Source: Acidobacteria bacterium Ga0077553
GTDB taxonomy: Bacteria > Acidobacteriota > Terriglobia > Bryobacterales > Bryobacteraceae
Direction: 5' to 3'
NCBI GenBank assembly: GCA_001464575.1
Contig: LNFE01000265.1
Location: 1-64,000, forward strand
DNA length: 64,000 bases
Part shown: positions 19,057-28,948 of the stretch, piece after piece
Layout: each line of letters begins with the position of its first letter
Numbering within the stretch: position 1 is the first letter of the stretch
Position numbers and translations under genes: made by a program
The notes under the pieces: model-generated
Told to the model about the DNA's origin: nothing
Seen by the model: only the letters and a program-made list of their open reading frames with translations
The model's database searches: none

Positions 19057-20181
19057 TTACACCTTCAGGAACAGCTTCCGGCGGTACATCCAGAGCAGCA
19101 CCCAGTAGAAGACCGCGAGCACGGCGGCGCCCCGCCAGAGCGGCGCCATGGCCGGACCGGTGAAGCTGAAGAAATCCGCGCCCAGGTGGATCCGGAAGGA
19201 ATCGATGAGGAAGCCGTCCCAGAGGTGCGCGATGAGGTATGCCGCAATGGAGTTCATGCCGATGACGACCAGCGGAAACGCCCAGCGCCGGTGGCCCTTG
19301 ACGTCAATGACCCAACTGAAGGCCGCCAGGAAGAGGAAGCAGAGCCCGCCGCTGAACACGGTCCAGGATGGGGTCCAGATGCGTTTGACGATGGGGCAAA
19401 CGCCGGCGAAGTGCAGCAGCAGTGCGGCGGCAACGGCGGCGACCCCGGCAACCAGGAACTTCTTTAGCGGCAACTCGGGAGCGGAGTCGCGGAGCCAGCG
19501 TCCGGCGGCCAGGCCGAGAATCATGGTGCCCAAGGTGGGGATGAAGCTCAGCGTCAGGTAGCCGCCCCGGTTGGCGAGGTACGGCGTCGCCCGGGGGAAC
19601 AGGTTCATGAACCAGCGGTCGAAGGCGGCGCCGTAGTTATCGGCCTTCATCCAGTGGCCAGCGAAGCCGAGTTCCGGCGCCACCGGATAGAGCGCCCAGA
19701 CGAGCCAATAGCCGGCGAGGATAACCCCGAGCGCCACCCACTGCCAGCGGGGCGGACGGAAGCCGAGCAGGAACAGGAACGGATACCCCAACCCGATCTG
19801 GGTCAGCGTATCTTCGAAGGTGAAGTTGGTCTGCGGGCTATGGGTGCTCCGCAGAAAGATGCCCATCGCAATCAGCACGAACGCCCGCCAGCAGGCGTGC
19901 CCGAAGAGCGGGCCGAGGGTGGCTCCCATCGCCATCCGGCTGGCGATGGAGTAGGGCAGCGCCACGCCAACGAGGAAGGAGAACGAAGGCTGAATCATGT
20001 CGTGCAGCGAGCAGCCTACCCATTCGACGTGCGACTGGTGATAAGCCAGGGTCTGCCACAGCCAACTATCCGGAAAGGCCTGGGCCACCAGGGGCAGCCG
20101 CAGTACCTCAGCCATCATCAAGAGCATGACGAAGCCGCGGTAGGCGTCGACGGCTTGATTGCGAATGGGGACAGGGTTCAT
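19057..20181 (-). CDS. DUF5009/HGSNAT-like membrane acyltransferase
   Basis: A 374-residue polytopic membrane protein. The opening AVDAYRGFVMLLMMAEVLRLP, the histidines in YHQSHVEWVGCSLHDMIQPSFSFLVGVALPYS, and the closing GMNSIAAYLIAHLWDGF match the DUF5009 family, which is related to the transmembrane heparan-alpha-glucosaminide N-acetyltransferase. The likely role is transfer of an acetyl group across the membrane onto an amino sugar or glycan. Its start overlaps the stop of the PQQ-propeller gene by ATGA, so the two are translationally coupled. Confidence 0.87.
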   Translation of the reverse strand: MNPVPIRNQAVDAYRGFVMLLMMAEVLRLPLVAQAFPDSWLWQTLAYHQSHVEWVGCSLHDMIQPSFSFLVGVALPYSIASRMAMGATLGPLFGHACWRAFVLIAMGIFLRSTHSPQTNFTFEDTLTQIGLGYPFLFLLGFRPPRWQWVALGVILAGYWLVWALYPVAPELGFAGHWMKADNYGAAFDRWFMNLFPRATPYLANRGGYLTLSFIPTLGTMILGLAAGRWLRDSAPELPLKKFLVAGVAAVAAALLLHFAGVCPIVKRIWTPSWTVFSGGLCFLFLAAFSWVIDVKGHRRWAFPLVVIGMNSIAAYLIAHLWDGFLIDSFRIHLGADFFSFTGPAMAPLWRGAAVLAVFYWVLLWMYRRKLFLKV

Positions 20182-21449
20182 TTCGAGGCGCGAATGCAGT
20201 AGATGGCTTTCTGGCTCCGCAGATAGAGGTCGCCGCCGACTACCGCCGGGCTCGCGATAAACACCTCATCCTTCATCGTGTTGGTGGCCAGGATCTCCAT
20301 CTTATCCGCAATCTTCAGCACAAGGACGTCGCCTTCTTCGGTGGAGAGATAGATCTTGCCATTCACGCCAATCGGCGAGGCCTTGAAGTTGTAGGGCTTC
20401 GGCAGCCGCTCCTGAAAGAGCACTTCGCCGGTGAGGGCGTTCAGGCAGCTGAAGAAGCCGTTGTCGCTGACAAAGTAGAGCCGATCGTTGATGAGGACGG
20501 GGGACGGGGTGTACGAGTTGGCCCGCTTGTTCTGCCAGACGATGGCGTCCGTTCCGGTCAGATCGCCCTTGCGGCCGAGTTTGATGGCCATCAGGTTCGG
20601 GTCCCGGTGGCCGCTCATGACGTAGACGATGCCCTTGGCGGTGACGGGCGCGGGAATGACATTTGTGCCGAGCCCGGCACACTCCCAGATCAGCTTGCCG
20701 GTGGCGAACTCGTAAGCTCGCGTCTTGTTGGTGGCGGCGACGATGATCTGCTTCTGCCCCTCATGGGTTAACACGAGCGGCGGCGCCCAGGCGCTGGGTT
20801 CATCGCGATCCACTTTCCAGATCTGCTTGCCGGAGGTCTTATCGAGGGCGAGCAGATAGGAGCCCTCTTCCTGGTCGAAACCGAGCAGGAGCGTGTTTTC
20901 GTGGAGGATGGGCGCGGTGCCTTCGCCGAAGGCCAGGCGCATGCGCATGGGCGAAAACGACTTCTGCCAGGCCAGCTTGCCTTCCATTGTGTAAACAAAC
21001 AACCCGCGCGACCCGAAGAAGGCGTAAACGTGTTTGCCGTCGGTGACCGGGCTGTTTGAAGCGAAGCTGCCATAGCGGAAGTGGTAGCCTTCGTGCGGCG
21101 TTGCCTTCAGCGCCTCCCGCTCCCACACCACTTTGCCGGTCTTCCGATTCAGGCACATGACGAGAAAGCGATGAGGCACACTGGCGGCAAATCCGCCGCC
21201 CGGCCCGCGGCCGCCACCGCCACCCGGAGTCGACAGGGGACCTTCCGGGACCGCTGTTGTAATGAACATCAGGTCGCCGAAGATGACGGGCGAGGAGTGT
21301 CCGCGTCCGGGAATCTCGGTCTTCCAAGCCACATTCTGCGTATCGCTCCACGTTGTTGGGGCCTCGCCGCGCGCCATGCCGTTTTCAAACGGACCGCGCC
21401 AGGAGGACCAATCCGCCTGCAAGAGAAGGAGGGCCAGAGAGAGAATCAT
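20178..21449 (-). CDS. Exported PQQ-like beta-propeller protein
   Basis: A 423-residue protein with a short signal peptide (about 1-13), then WSSWRGPFENGMARGEAPTTWSD and repeated propeller blades with the W-docking pattern (GKVVWEREAL, GKLAWQKSF, GKQIWKVDRDE, GKLIWECAG, NGKIYLSTEEGDVLVLK). Seven or eight blades are expected. These outer-wall BamB/PQQ-like propellers act as scaffolds or, with PQQ, as dehydrogenases; the residues needed for PQQ plus metal are not obvious, so a scaffold role is as likely. It is the first gene of the pair with DUF5009. Confidence 0.9.
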   Translation of the reverse strand: MILSLALLLLQADWSSWRGPFENGMARGEAPTTWSDTQNVAWKTEIPGRGHSSPVIFGDLMFITTAVPEGPLSTPGGGGGRGPGGGFAASVPHRFLVMCLNRKTGKVVWEREALKATPHEGYHFRYGSFASNSPVTDGKHVYAFFGSRGLFVYTMEGKLAWQKSFSPMRMRLAFGEGTAPILHENTLLLGFDQEEGSYLLALDKTSGKQIWKVDRDEPSAWAPPLVLTHEGQKQIIVAATNKTRAYEFATGKLIWECAGLGTNVIPAPVTAKGIVYVMSGHRDPNLMAIKLGRKGDLTGTDAIVWQNKRANSYTPSPVLINDRLYFVSDNGFFSCLNALTGEVLFQERLPKPYNFKASPIGVNGKIYLSTEEGDVLVLKIADKMEILATNTMKDEVFIASPAVVGGDLYLRSQKAIYCIRASK

Positions 21450-21466
21450 CTCCTGATGCTAACGCA

Positions 21467-21958
21467 ATGGCTTCCGGCAACTGTTCAGCCCCGGACGGTA
21501 TCATCGGAGGAGTGGAATTCCGTCCCGGCCCTACGCTGGTCACGAGTTTGTTTGCGGCCCTGGTTTGGTCCGTTTTAACGCCGTGCGCGATTGGCCAGTT
21601 TCTGCCTCCCGAAATCCGATACGAGGGCCGGCGCATTGTGTCGATCGACTACCAGCCGGAGTCGCAGCCCTACACCCGCACCAACCTCGAACGCCTCAAC
21701 CCCGTGAAACCGGGCGATGTCTTCGCCATTGAGGCGATCTCCACAGCCATTGAGACCCTGTTCGACTCGGGCCGCTTTGAGGATGTTTCGGTGGATGCGG
21801 CGCTGACGGCGGCGGGCGAAGTGAATCTTACGTTTCGCACCGTGCCCGCGTGGTTCATCGGTGGCGTTTACCGCGGCCAAACTCGAACTGGGGCAATCGT
21901 TCACCGAGGACTATCTGATCGAGGCCACGCAGAGCATTCTGAGCTCCCTGCGCAATAA
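21467..21958 (+). pseudogene. N-terminal fragment of TamA/BamA-like protein (leader plus first POTRA), frameshifted
   Basis: This frame holds a leader (TLVTSLFAALVWSVLTPCAIGQF) and a first POTRA-like domain (IVSIDYQPESQ, NPVKPGDVFAIEAISTAIETLFDSGRFEDVSVDA, VNLTFRTVPAWFIGGV). After about 21868 the sense of the protein jumps to another frame, which continues for 858 codons as the rest of the barrel protein (see 21861). The start is uncertain: ATG 21467, or GTG 21512 directly after GGAGGA. Taken alone the fragment could only be a non-functional 163-residue piece. Either the gene is broken, or one or more bases are missing from the assembly. Confidence 0.6.
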
Positions 21959-24437
21959 CGGTCTATACCGCGCGACGGTGGAGCCGCGATTTTCCTATGA
22001 CCCGCTTACGCAGCAGGTGCAGATTCAGTTTCAGATCAACGCCGGGAAGCGAGCCCGCTTCGTGGACCCCATCTTCACGGGCGAGAGCAAACGGACCCCG
22101 GCCAGTCTCTTCCGTGCCACGCACTGGCAGCGGGTGTGGGGCCTGATCAGCGCTAAGCACCTAACCGAACAGCGCCTGGCCAATGGCCTGGAACGGATTC
22201 GTTTCAGCTTTCAGAAGAACGATTTTCTGATGGCGCGGGTGAAGTTGGAAGGGCTGCGCTATCTGCCGGAGGCCAACCGCGTCGAGCCTACCGTGAATGT
22301 CTACGGCGGCCCCCGCATTCGGGTGCGCGCCACGGGCGCCAAACTGTCCGCTGGAAAGCTGCGCCAGCTGGTGCCGATTTATCAGGAACGCACGGTGGAC
22401 CGCGATCTGCTCGTCGAGGGCAACCGCAACATCGAAAAGTACTTCCAGACTCAGGGCTACTTTGACGCGGCGGTTGACTTCGATAATCCCACCAATCCGG
22501 GCGACGCGGAACAGACGATTGAGTACTCCATTGAGCGCGGCCTCCGCTACAAGCTCGTCCACCTGGAGATCGACGGCAATCAGTACTTCGACGACCAGAC
22601 CATCGCCGAGCGGATGTCGGTCCGCACGGCCACTCGCGTGCGATATCGTAGCGGCCGATTTTCCGACGAGCTGCTGCGCAAGGACGTTGGCGCGATCGAG
22701 GGTCTATACCGTTCGAACGGCTTCCGCGACGTGCGCATTACTTCTCGCGTGGACAAGAACTATCAGGGTAACCTCGGCCAGGTGGCTGTCTACGTTGATA
22801 TCCAAGAGGGCGAGCAATCGTTCATCGCTTCGCTCGACGTGGCCGGCGTGAACCCGAAGGATCTGGAGTTCGTGCAGAGCCAGTTGCAGACGATTGAAGG
22901 GCAGCCTTACTCGGATGCGAACATCGCCGCCGACCGGGATTTTCTGCTGAACTTTTACTTCAACAACGGGTTTCCCGATGCGGCGTTTGAGTACGCCGTG
23001 AAGCCCGCGGAGCAGCCGAATCAGTTCAACGTCCGCTACCTCATCACCGAAGGCCGCCGCAATTTCGTGCGCCGCGTGCTGGTGAGTGGCTACCGGACCA
23101 CTCGGCCCCGCCTGATCTACGACCGTATCCCAATCCAGTCTGGCGACCCGCTTTCGCAGAGCGCGATCATTGAGGCGCAACGGCGCCTCTACGAACTGGG
23201 CATCTTCGCGAAGGTCGATATTGCCTTGCAGAATCCGAACGGCCGTGAGCGCGACAAGTACGTGCTCTACCGCCTCGAAGAAGCCAGCCGCTACTCCTAC
23301 ACCATTGGCTTCGGCGCCCAGCTGGCCCGCATCGGCGGTGGCACCACGACGCTTGCCGCCCCGGCGGGCGCCCCGGGCTTCAGCCCGCGGGTTTCGTTCG
23401 GCGTCAGCCGGGCGAACTTCTTAGGGGTGGGCCATACCATTGGCCTCCGCAGCCAGATCTCGAACTTTCAGCAGCGCGTGGCCGTTTCGTACTTCGCCCC
23501 GCAGTTCACCGGCAACGACAAGCTCAACCTGAATCTGACGAGCCTTTTCGATAAGTCCCGCGATGTGCGAACCTTTGCCGCCGAGCGCTTTGAAAACTCC
23601 ATCCAGCTGGGCCAGCGCCTGTCCCGCTCCACCAGCCTGCAGTACCGCTACGCGTTCCGCCAAGTGAACATCGACGAGTCCACGCTGAACATTGATCCGG
23701 CTCTGATCCCGGTGTTTTCGGTCCCCGTACGCATTGGCATTTTTTCGAGCTCGTTCATTCGCGATCGCCGGGACGATCCGATCGACTCGACCAAAGGCAT
23801 TTTCACCACCGTCGACTCGGGCCTGGCCTATCGCGCCTTTGGCTCGCGATCCGACTTCGCGCGTTTGCTGATCCGGAACTCCATCTATCGCCGCATCCGT
23901 CGCGACGTCGTGCTCGCCCAGTCGCTCACGGTGGGCAGCATCTACTCCTTCAACGAGACTTCGCCGGACGCGAGTGTCCCGCTGCCCGAGCGCTTCTTTG
24001 CGGGCGGCGGCGCTTCGAATCGCGCGTTTCCGGATAATCAGGCGGGCCCGCGCGACTTGACCACGGGCTTTCCGCTCGGCGGAAAGGCGCTCATCAACCA
24101 GAGCCTGGAACTGCGCTTCCCGCTGCTCGGCGATACGCTGGGTGGCGTGGTGTTCCATGACGCGGGCAACGTGTACACGAGTTTGAACAAGATCTCTCTC
24201 CGCCTCAAACAGCGCGACATCACCGACTTCGACTACATGGTGCACGGGGTTGGCTTCGGCATCCGGTTTAAGACGCCGGTCGGCCCGGTGCGGCTGGACC
24301 TGGCCTACGGCCTGAATTCGCCGCGCTTCTTCGGCTATGAAGGCACGCGCGACCAGTTGATCCAAGGCGGCGGCCGGCCCGTCAGCCAGCGCATCAACCG
24401 GCTGCAGTTCCACTTCTCCTTGGGGCAGACTTTCTGA
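21861..24437 (+). CDS. TamA/BamA-like outer-membrane assembly protein (main part, reading frame shifted relative to its leader)
   Basis: An 858-residue frame made of several POTRA domains (to about residue 420; for example KYFQTQGYFDAAVDF, LLRKDVGAIEGLYRSNGFRDV, FLLNFYFNNGFPDAAFEY) and a C-terminal Omp85 barrel (about 460-858) with RFFAGGGASNRAF and the terminal LQFHFSLGQTF. Omp85 proteins insert or pass proteins into the outer membrane. The frame has no leader of its own; its first sense residues, AAKLELGQSFTEDYLIEA, normally follow the WFIGGV segment that lies in the other frame just upstream. Unless the frameshift is a sequencing error, the product would not be exported. The neighbours downstream (SurA-like, TamB-like) make a TAM-type module. 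Confidence 0.85.
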   Translation: MAFTAAKLELGQSFTEDYLIEATQSILSSLRNNGLYRATVEPRFSYDPLTQQVQIQFQINAGKRARFVDPIFTGESKRTPASLFRATHWQRVWGLISAKHLTEQRLANGLERIRFSFQKNDFLMARVKLEGLRYLPEANRVEPTVNVYGGPRIRVRATGAKLSAGKLRQLVPIYQERTVDRDLLVEGNRNIEKYFQTQGYFDAAVDFDNPTNPGDAEQTIEYSIERGLRYKLVHLEIDGNQYFDDQTIAERMSVRTATRVRYRSGRFSDELLRKDVGAIEGLYRSNGFRDVRITSRVDKNYQGNLGQVAVYVDIQEGEQSFIASLDVAGVNPKDLEFVQSQLQTIEGQPYSDANIAADRDFLLNFYFNNGFPDAAFEYAVKPAEQPNQFNVRYLITEGRRNFVRRVLVSGYRTTRPRLIYDRIPIQSGDPLSQSAIIEAQRRLYELGIFAKVDIALQNPNGRERDKYVLYRLEEASRYSYTIGFGAQLARIGGGTTTLAAPAGAPGFSPRVSFGVSRANFLGVGHTIGLRSQISNFQQRVAVSYFAPQFTGNDKLNLNLTSLFDKSRDVRTFAAERFENSIQLGQRLSRSTSLQYRYAFRQVNIDESTLNIDPALIPVFSVPVRIGIFSSSFIRDRRDDPIDSTKGIFTTVDSGLAYRAFGSRSDFARLLIRNSIYRRIRRDVVLAQSLTVGSIYSFNETSPDASVPLPERFFAGGGASNRAFPDNQAGPRDLTTGFPLGGKALINQSLELRFPLLGDTLGGVVFHDAGNVYTSLNKISLRLKQRDITDFDYMVHGVGFGIRFKTPVGPVRLDLAYGLNSPRFFGYEGTRDQLIQGGGRPVSQRINRLQFHFSLGQTF

Positions 24438-24439
24438 CG

Positions 24440-25057
24440 ATGCGGATCCTGACTGTGCTTCTGCTGCTCGCCACCTCCGCCGCCGCGGAGGTGGTGGACC
24501 GCATTGTGGCCACGGTGGGCCGCCGGGTGATCACCGCCTCTTCGGTGCGCCAGCAGATCCGGGTGGCCGCCCTTCTAGATGGCGCTCCGGCCGAAGAGTC
24601 CTATGCGGCGTTCGAGGCAATGCGCGACCGTCTGATTGATCGCCTGCTGATCCTTGAGGAGATGCGCATCAGCCGCTATGCCATCCCCGAGGGCGGCGAA
24701 GTGCAGCCCGCGCTGGACCGCGAGATCCAGGACGCCGGCGGCCCGGCGAAGTGGGCCGAACTGCTGGCCCGCTACCGGGTGACGGAGGAGCAGATTCGGC
24801 TGAGTCTGCGGTATCAGGCCGCTATCGTCCGCTTCACGCTCTATCGCTTCCGCCCCGCTGTTCAAATCGGCCCCGACCAGATTCGGACCTACTACGAACA
24901 GCGGCTGCCGGCCCAACCCAAGCCGGCGTTCGAAGAGGTCCGCGACCAGATCGAGGCCGTGCTCCGCCGCGAACAGATCAACGGCCTGCTGACGAAATGG
25001 CTCGCCGAAGTCCGGCAGCAGACCCATATTGAAACCTACGAGGAGTTGAAGCCATGA
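24440..25057 (+). CDS. Short SurA-like periplasmic chaperone
   Basis: A 205-residue exported protein with a signal peptide (1-16, LTVLLLLATSAAA). Its start EVVDRIVATVGRRVITASSVRQQI is the classic opening of SurA/PpiD N-terminal domains, followed by the helical RDRLIDRLLILEEMR and a C-terminal helix FEEVRDQIEAVLRREQ. No parvulin (rotamase) domain is present, so it is a chaperone-only version. SurA escorts outer-membrane proteins to Omp85 machines. It sits 2 bp after the Omp85 gene and overlaps the TamB-like gene by ATGA, which supports a joint role in outer-membrane biogenesis. Confidence 0.85.
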   Translation: MRILTVLLLLATSAAAEVVDRIVATVGRRVITASSVRQQIRVAALLDGAPAEESYAAFEAMRDRLIDRLLILEEMRISRYAIPEGGEVQPALDREIQDAGGPAKWAELLARYRVTEEQIRLSLRYQAAIVRFTLYRFRPAVQIGPDQIRTYYEQRLPAQPKPAFEEVRDQIEAVLRREQINGLLTKWLAEVRQQTHIETYEELKP

Positions 25058-28000
25058 GTCCCTGGCGCCGCCGCATCCTCCGAACCCTGGCGGCTCTGGT
25101 GCTGCTTTTCACCGGCCTGTTTGCGGTGGGCTTCCTGGTGTTCCAATCGGAATGGCTCCGCGAACAGATTCGCCTTCGCGCGCTTACCGAGATCGCCAAG
25201 GCCACGGGCGGACGGCCGGAGATGGGTCATTTCGACTTCAACCCGGGCACCTGGCAAGTGACCATCGACAATTTTGTCTTGCATGGCACGGAACCGGCCT
25301 CCGCCCCGCCCCTGTTTCGCGCTCCGCGGATTCTGCTCGGCTTGAAGATTCTTTCGTTCCTCAATCGGAAGGTGGATCTGCAGTCGATCGAGATTCAGAG
25401 CCCCGAGTTCCACCTGATCCGGAACGCTGACGGCACGACGAACCTCCCCTCGCCGGCCAACGCCCGGCCGCGCACGGGCGCTCCCCTGGCGGTGATCCTG
25501 GCGCTAGCCATTGACCAGTTCACCGTTCACAACGGCGTATTCACCTATAACCAGAAACAGGAGCCGTTTGCCTTTTCCGGTCGCGACCTGGAGCTCGGCT
25601 TCACCTTCGCGCCGGACCCGAACCGGTACGATGGCGCCTTGCGCTCGACGAGCTTCACGGCCGATCTCCCCAATTTCCCGCTCCCTCATTTCGCCGGCGA
25701 TCTTTCGACGGAGCTGACGGTTTACGAAGACAGCATCACCCTCCACAAGTTTCGGGCCGATGCCGGCCGGCACTCCGTGGATGGCCTGGGCGCGATTCGG
25801 GATCTGCTGCATCCCAAGATCACGCTGAAGCTGTCTGCCCGGTCCGACCTGGCCGAGACCAAGCTCGGCAAAGGCCCCGTCGCTACCGCCGGGGTGTTGA
25901 CGTACAGCGCGGAGGAGGACTATCGCTACGAGGGAGAGGCGTCGGGCCGGGGTCTCGTGACGGACTACATCACCGGGGTGAATGTCCGCACCCGCGTTCT
26001 TTTGACGCCCGCCGGGGTGCGGCTTTCAAACGTGGTTGCGGACTCGCCGGAGGGCCGTTTCTCCGGCGATGTCAATCTTCCCCGCTTCCGATCACTCGAG
26101 GTGAAAGGCAATGTGGCCGGGCTCTCGCTTGCCGCTGTCACCAGCCGCTTTGAGCTAGCGGACTTGCCTTACTCGGGGGCCATTACGGGCGCCGTGGAGG
26201 TGACCGGCCCCCTGGCTGGCCCTTACGATGCCTCCGGCGATCTCACCATCGCTCCCGGCACCACCGGCATCCCGGTGGAAGGCGCGGTGCGCGGCCGCTA
26301 TCAGCAGAGTCAGAATCTGCTCTCGTTCACCGATTCTTACGTCGCCACCCCTTCGAGTCGGCTGACCGCCTCCGGCACGCTGAACCAAACCATTCGGGTC
26401 CGCGCCTTCTCGAGCCGCCTGGCCGACCTGCCCATCAAGGACCTGCCTATTACCCTCGAACAAGGCGACGTCACCTTTGAAGGCACCGTCACCGGCGATG
26501 CCCGCAGCCCGCAGATCGCCGGGCGGGTGACCGGACGCAACGTTCGCTACGACAAGTACCTCGCCGCTAGCGCGAACGCGACGATTGTGCTCTCACCGAC
26601 CCGCCTCGACGTTTCCGGCCTCACCGCCGAAGTCGAACGCGCCACGCTCGAAGGTTCCGGCTCGCTGCTCCTGGCCGGCTGGAAGCCGGTGGAGACGGCG
26701 CCCCTGTCCGCTCGGCTGACGGCGCGCAACGTGAACTTCAAGCTCATTCCCGTGGACCTCGCAGCGGTCGGCTTTGTGAACGGCTCGGCCACGGTTTCCG
26801 GCACGCTGCAGGCGCCCGATATCACCGCGACGATTGATGTGCCGAAGCCCATCGTCCGCGGTGAGGTGTTCGACTTCCTGCGCGCCACCGCTCGCCTGCG
26901 GGGGAAGGAACTCACGGTGTCTACATTTGAGATCGGCCGCGGGACCGCCCGGCTCAGTGGTAGCGCGCAGGCCGTGGACGAAGGCCCTTTCTCCGCCAAC
27001 GTGACCTTGGCGGGTCTTAGCCTGATCGATTGGAAGGATGTCCGGGAGCAAGCCCCCGGCCTATCGGGCCGGCTGACCGGGACAGCGCAGATTTTTGGCA
27101 CGCTCAAGAACCGCGAGCCCCAACTCTCCGGCCTGACGGTGGATGCAACCCTGGGCCAGCTCACTTTGAACAAGCGGCCGATCGGCGACGTTTCGCTCGA
27201 AGGGCGCACCCAATCCGGGAACTTTGCTTTTAGCGCGCTAGGCAAGCTCCGCAATACGGAGATTCGGGGGGATGGCAATTACCGGCTCACCAACGGTTAT
27301 CCCGGCTCCGGCAGCTTCTCGTTCACCAATCTGCCGCTCGATGTTTGGAACGACTTCCAGCGGGAACCACTGCCGTTCATCGGCGTCATCTCCGCGCGAG
27401 GCCGCTTCAGCGGTCCGGCTCTTGAACCCGAGAAGTGGCAGGCGGAGCTGGAGGTCCCCCTGCTGGCGATTCGTTCAGCCCGGCCGCAGCGCATCACGAG
27501 CACCGCGAATACGCAGGACTTCGAGCTGCGCAACGACGGCCCGCTGAACTTCTCGGCGGACCGGGGCGTGATCACCATCAAACGGGCGCGCTTCGTCGCC
27601 AAGGATACGAACCTCTCCGCCACCGGCACCTTCTCGCTGGCGCAACGCCGCCCGTGGGACCTTCGGATCAATGGCAGCCTAAATTTGGCCGGGCTCAAGA
27701 CGTTTAGCCCCGAGATTCTGGCCGGCGGCATTGCCACGCTCGAAGCCAATGTCCGCGGGGAGCTCGAGAATCCGCAGGTGTTTGGCCGTCTCGACCTCCG
27801 CGACGCTTCGCTCTCGGTGGAAGATGTTCCGACCGGCCTCGATAAGGTGAACGGCCGCGTGCTCTTCGACCGCCGCCGCGCCACCATCGAGAACCGGCTG
27901 ACGGCGCAGTCCGGCGGCGGCGAACTGGCGCTTTCCGGCTTCATCGACTTCGGAGATGCCGAAACTTTCTATCGCCTTCAGGCGACCGCCGACGGCGTTC

Positions 28001-28947
28001 GCGTCCGCTATCCCGAAGGACTCTCCACCGTCGCCGACGGCACGATCAGCCTGACCGGATCGCCCACCCAGAGCCTGCTCGCCGGCAACATCACCATCCA
28101 GCGTTCCGGCTTTCAACCGCGCACCGACCTCGGCTCGCTGCTGTCCGACGCGACCTCCAGCCGCGCCAGCACCGTTTCGACGAACGAGTTTCTCAGCAAC
28201 ATGCAGCTCGATATCCGCGTGCGCACAGCGCCGAACACCCAGTTCACCACCTCACTGACGAGCGACCTGCAGGCCGACGCCAACCTGAATGTTCGCGGCT
28301 CCGCCGTCAGGCCGGTGGTGCAGGGGCGCATTGCCGTAAACCAGGGCGAGGTGAACTTCTTCGGCAGCAAGTACACCATCAAGCGCGGCGAAATCAGCTT
28401 CTACAACACAAGCAAAATTGAACCGGTGCTCGACATGGATGTGGAGACGCGGATTCGCGCGGTGACCGTCGGCATCAACTTCAGCGGCCCCGTCAACAAG
28501 CTCAACGTCTCCTACCGCAGCGACCCGCCGCTGGCGCCCACCGAAATCATCGCGCTGCTCACCGTTGGCCGCAGCCCGGATTCGATCTCCTACACGAGCC
28601 AAGGCAACCAGCAGAGCGGCAGCTTCCTGCAAACCGGCGCGAACACGCTGCTGGGCAACGCGATCTCCGCGCCGATTTCGAGCCAACTGCAGCGCTTCTT
28701 TGGCGTCAGCCGCATCAAGATCGACCCGCTGATCTCCGGGCTCGAAGGCACCCCGCAAGCCCGGCTGACCGTGGAGCAACAGGTGTCGAAGGACATTACC
28801 CTGACCTTCGTCACCACGCTCAACCGCTCCCAACAACAGGTGGTCCGGCTCGAGTGGAACCTGAGCAAGGAGTGGTCCGTGATTGCCCTGCGCGATGAGA
28901 ACGGCTCGTTCGGCCTCGACTTCCAGATCCGCAAACAGATCCGCTAG
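25054..28947 (+). CDS. TamB-like translocation/assembly module protein
   Basis: A 1297-residue protein anchored by one N-terminal membrane helix (about 9-33) and otherwise composed of AsmA/TamB-type beta-taco repeats (for example VDLQSIEIQSPEFHLI, VTGRNVRYDKYLA, GQLTLNKRPIGDVSLEG, FGRLDLRDASLSVEDV). The C-terminal DUF490 region is clear: VNQGEVNFFGSKYTIKRGEI, LDMDVETRIRAVTVGINFSGP and SDPPLAPTEIIALLTVGR. TamB spans the periplasm and works with an Omp85 partner, or in lipid transport. The overlap with the SurA-like gene and the Omp85 gene two places upstream makes a three-gene TAM-like unit. Confidence 0.92.
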   Translation: MSPWRRRILRTLAALVLLFTGLFAVGFLVFQSEWLREQIRLRALTEIAKATGGRPEMGHFDFNPGTWQVTIDNFVLHGTEPASAPPLFRAPRILLGLKILSFLNRKVDLQSIEIQSPEFHLIRNADGTTNLPSPANARPRTGAPLAVILALAIDQFTVHNGVFTYNQKQEPFAFSGRDLELGFTFAPDPNRYDGALRSTSFTADLPNFPLPHFAGDLSTELTVYEDSITLHKFRADAGRHSVDGLGAIRDLLHPKITLKLSARSDLAETKLGKGPVATAGVLTYSAEEDYRYEGEASGRGLVTDYITGVNVRTRVLLTPAGVRLSNVVADSPEGRFSGDVNLPRFRSLEVKGNVAGLSLAAVTSRFELADLPYSGAITGAVEVTGPLAGPYDASGDLTIAPGTTGIPVEGAVRGRYQQSQNLLSFTDSYVATPSSRLTASGTLNQTIRVRAFSSRLADLPIKDLPITLEQGDVTFEGTVTGDARSPQIAGRVTGRNVRYDKYLAASANATIVLSPTRLDVSGLTAEVERATLEGSGSLLLAGWKPVETAPLSARLTARNVNFKLIPVDLAAVGFVNGSATVSGTLQAPDITATIDVPKPIVRGEVFDFLRATARLRGKELTVSTFEIGRGTARLSGSAQAVDEGPFSANVTLAGLSLIDWKDVREQAPGLSGRLTGTAQIFGTLKNREPQLSGLTVDATLGQLTLNKRPIGDVSLEGRTQSGNFAFSALGKLRNTEIRGDGNYRLTNGYPGSGSFSFTNLPLDVWNDFQREPLPFIGVISARGRFSGPALEPEKWQAELEVPLLAIRSARPQRITSTANTQDFELRNDGPLNFSADRGVITIKRARFVAKDTNLSATGTFSLAQRRPWDLRINGSLNLAGLKTFSPEILAGGIATLEANVRGELENPQVFGRLDLRDASLSVEDVPTGLDKVNGRVLFDRRRATIENRLTAQSGGGELALSGFIDFGDAETFYRLQATADGVRVRYPEGLSTVADGTISLTGSPTQSLLAGNITIQRSGFQPRTDLGSLLSDATSSRASTVSTNEFLSNMQLDIRVRTAPNTQFTTSLTSDLQADANLNVRGSAVRPVVQGRIAVNQGEVNFFGSKYTIKRGEISFYNTSKIEPVLDMDVETRIRAVTVGINFSGPVNKLNVSYRSDPPLAPTEIIALLTVGRSPDSISYTSQGNQQSGSFLQTGANTLLGNAISAPISSQLQRFFGVSRIKIDPLISGLEGTPQARLTVEQQVSKDITLTFVTTLNRSQQQVVRLEWNLSKEWSVIALRDENGSFGLDFQIRKQIR

Positions 28948-28948
28948 T

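Noticed and set aside
21855-21890. Programmed frameshifting in the Omp85 gene
   Set aside because: No slippery heptamer or stimulatory structure is visible at the joint, and relatives need extra residues there, so a deletion or assembly error is more likely.
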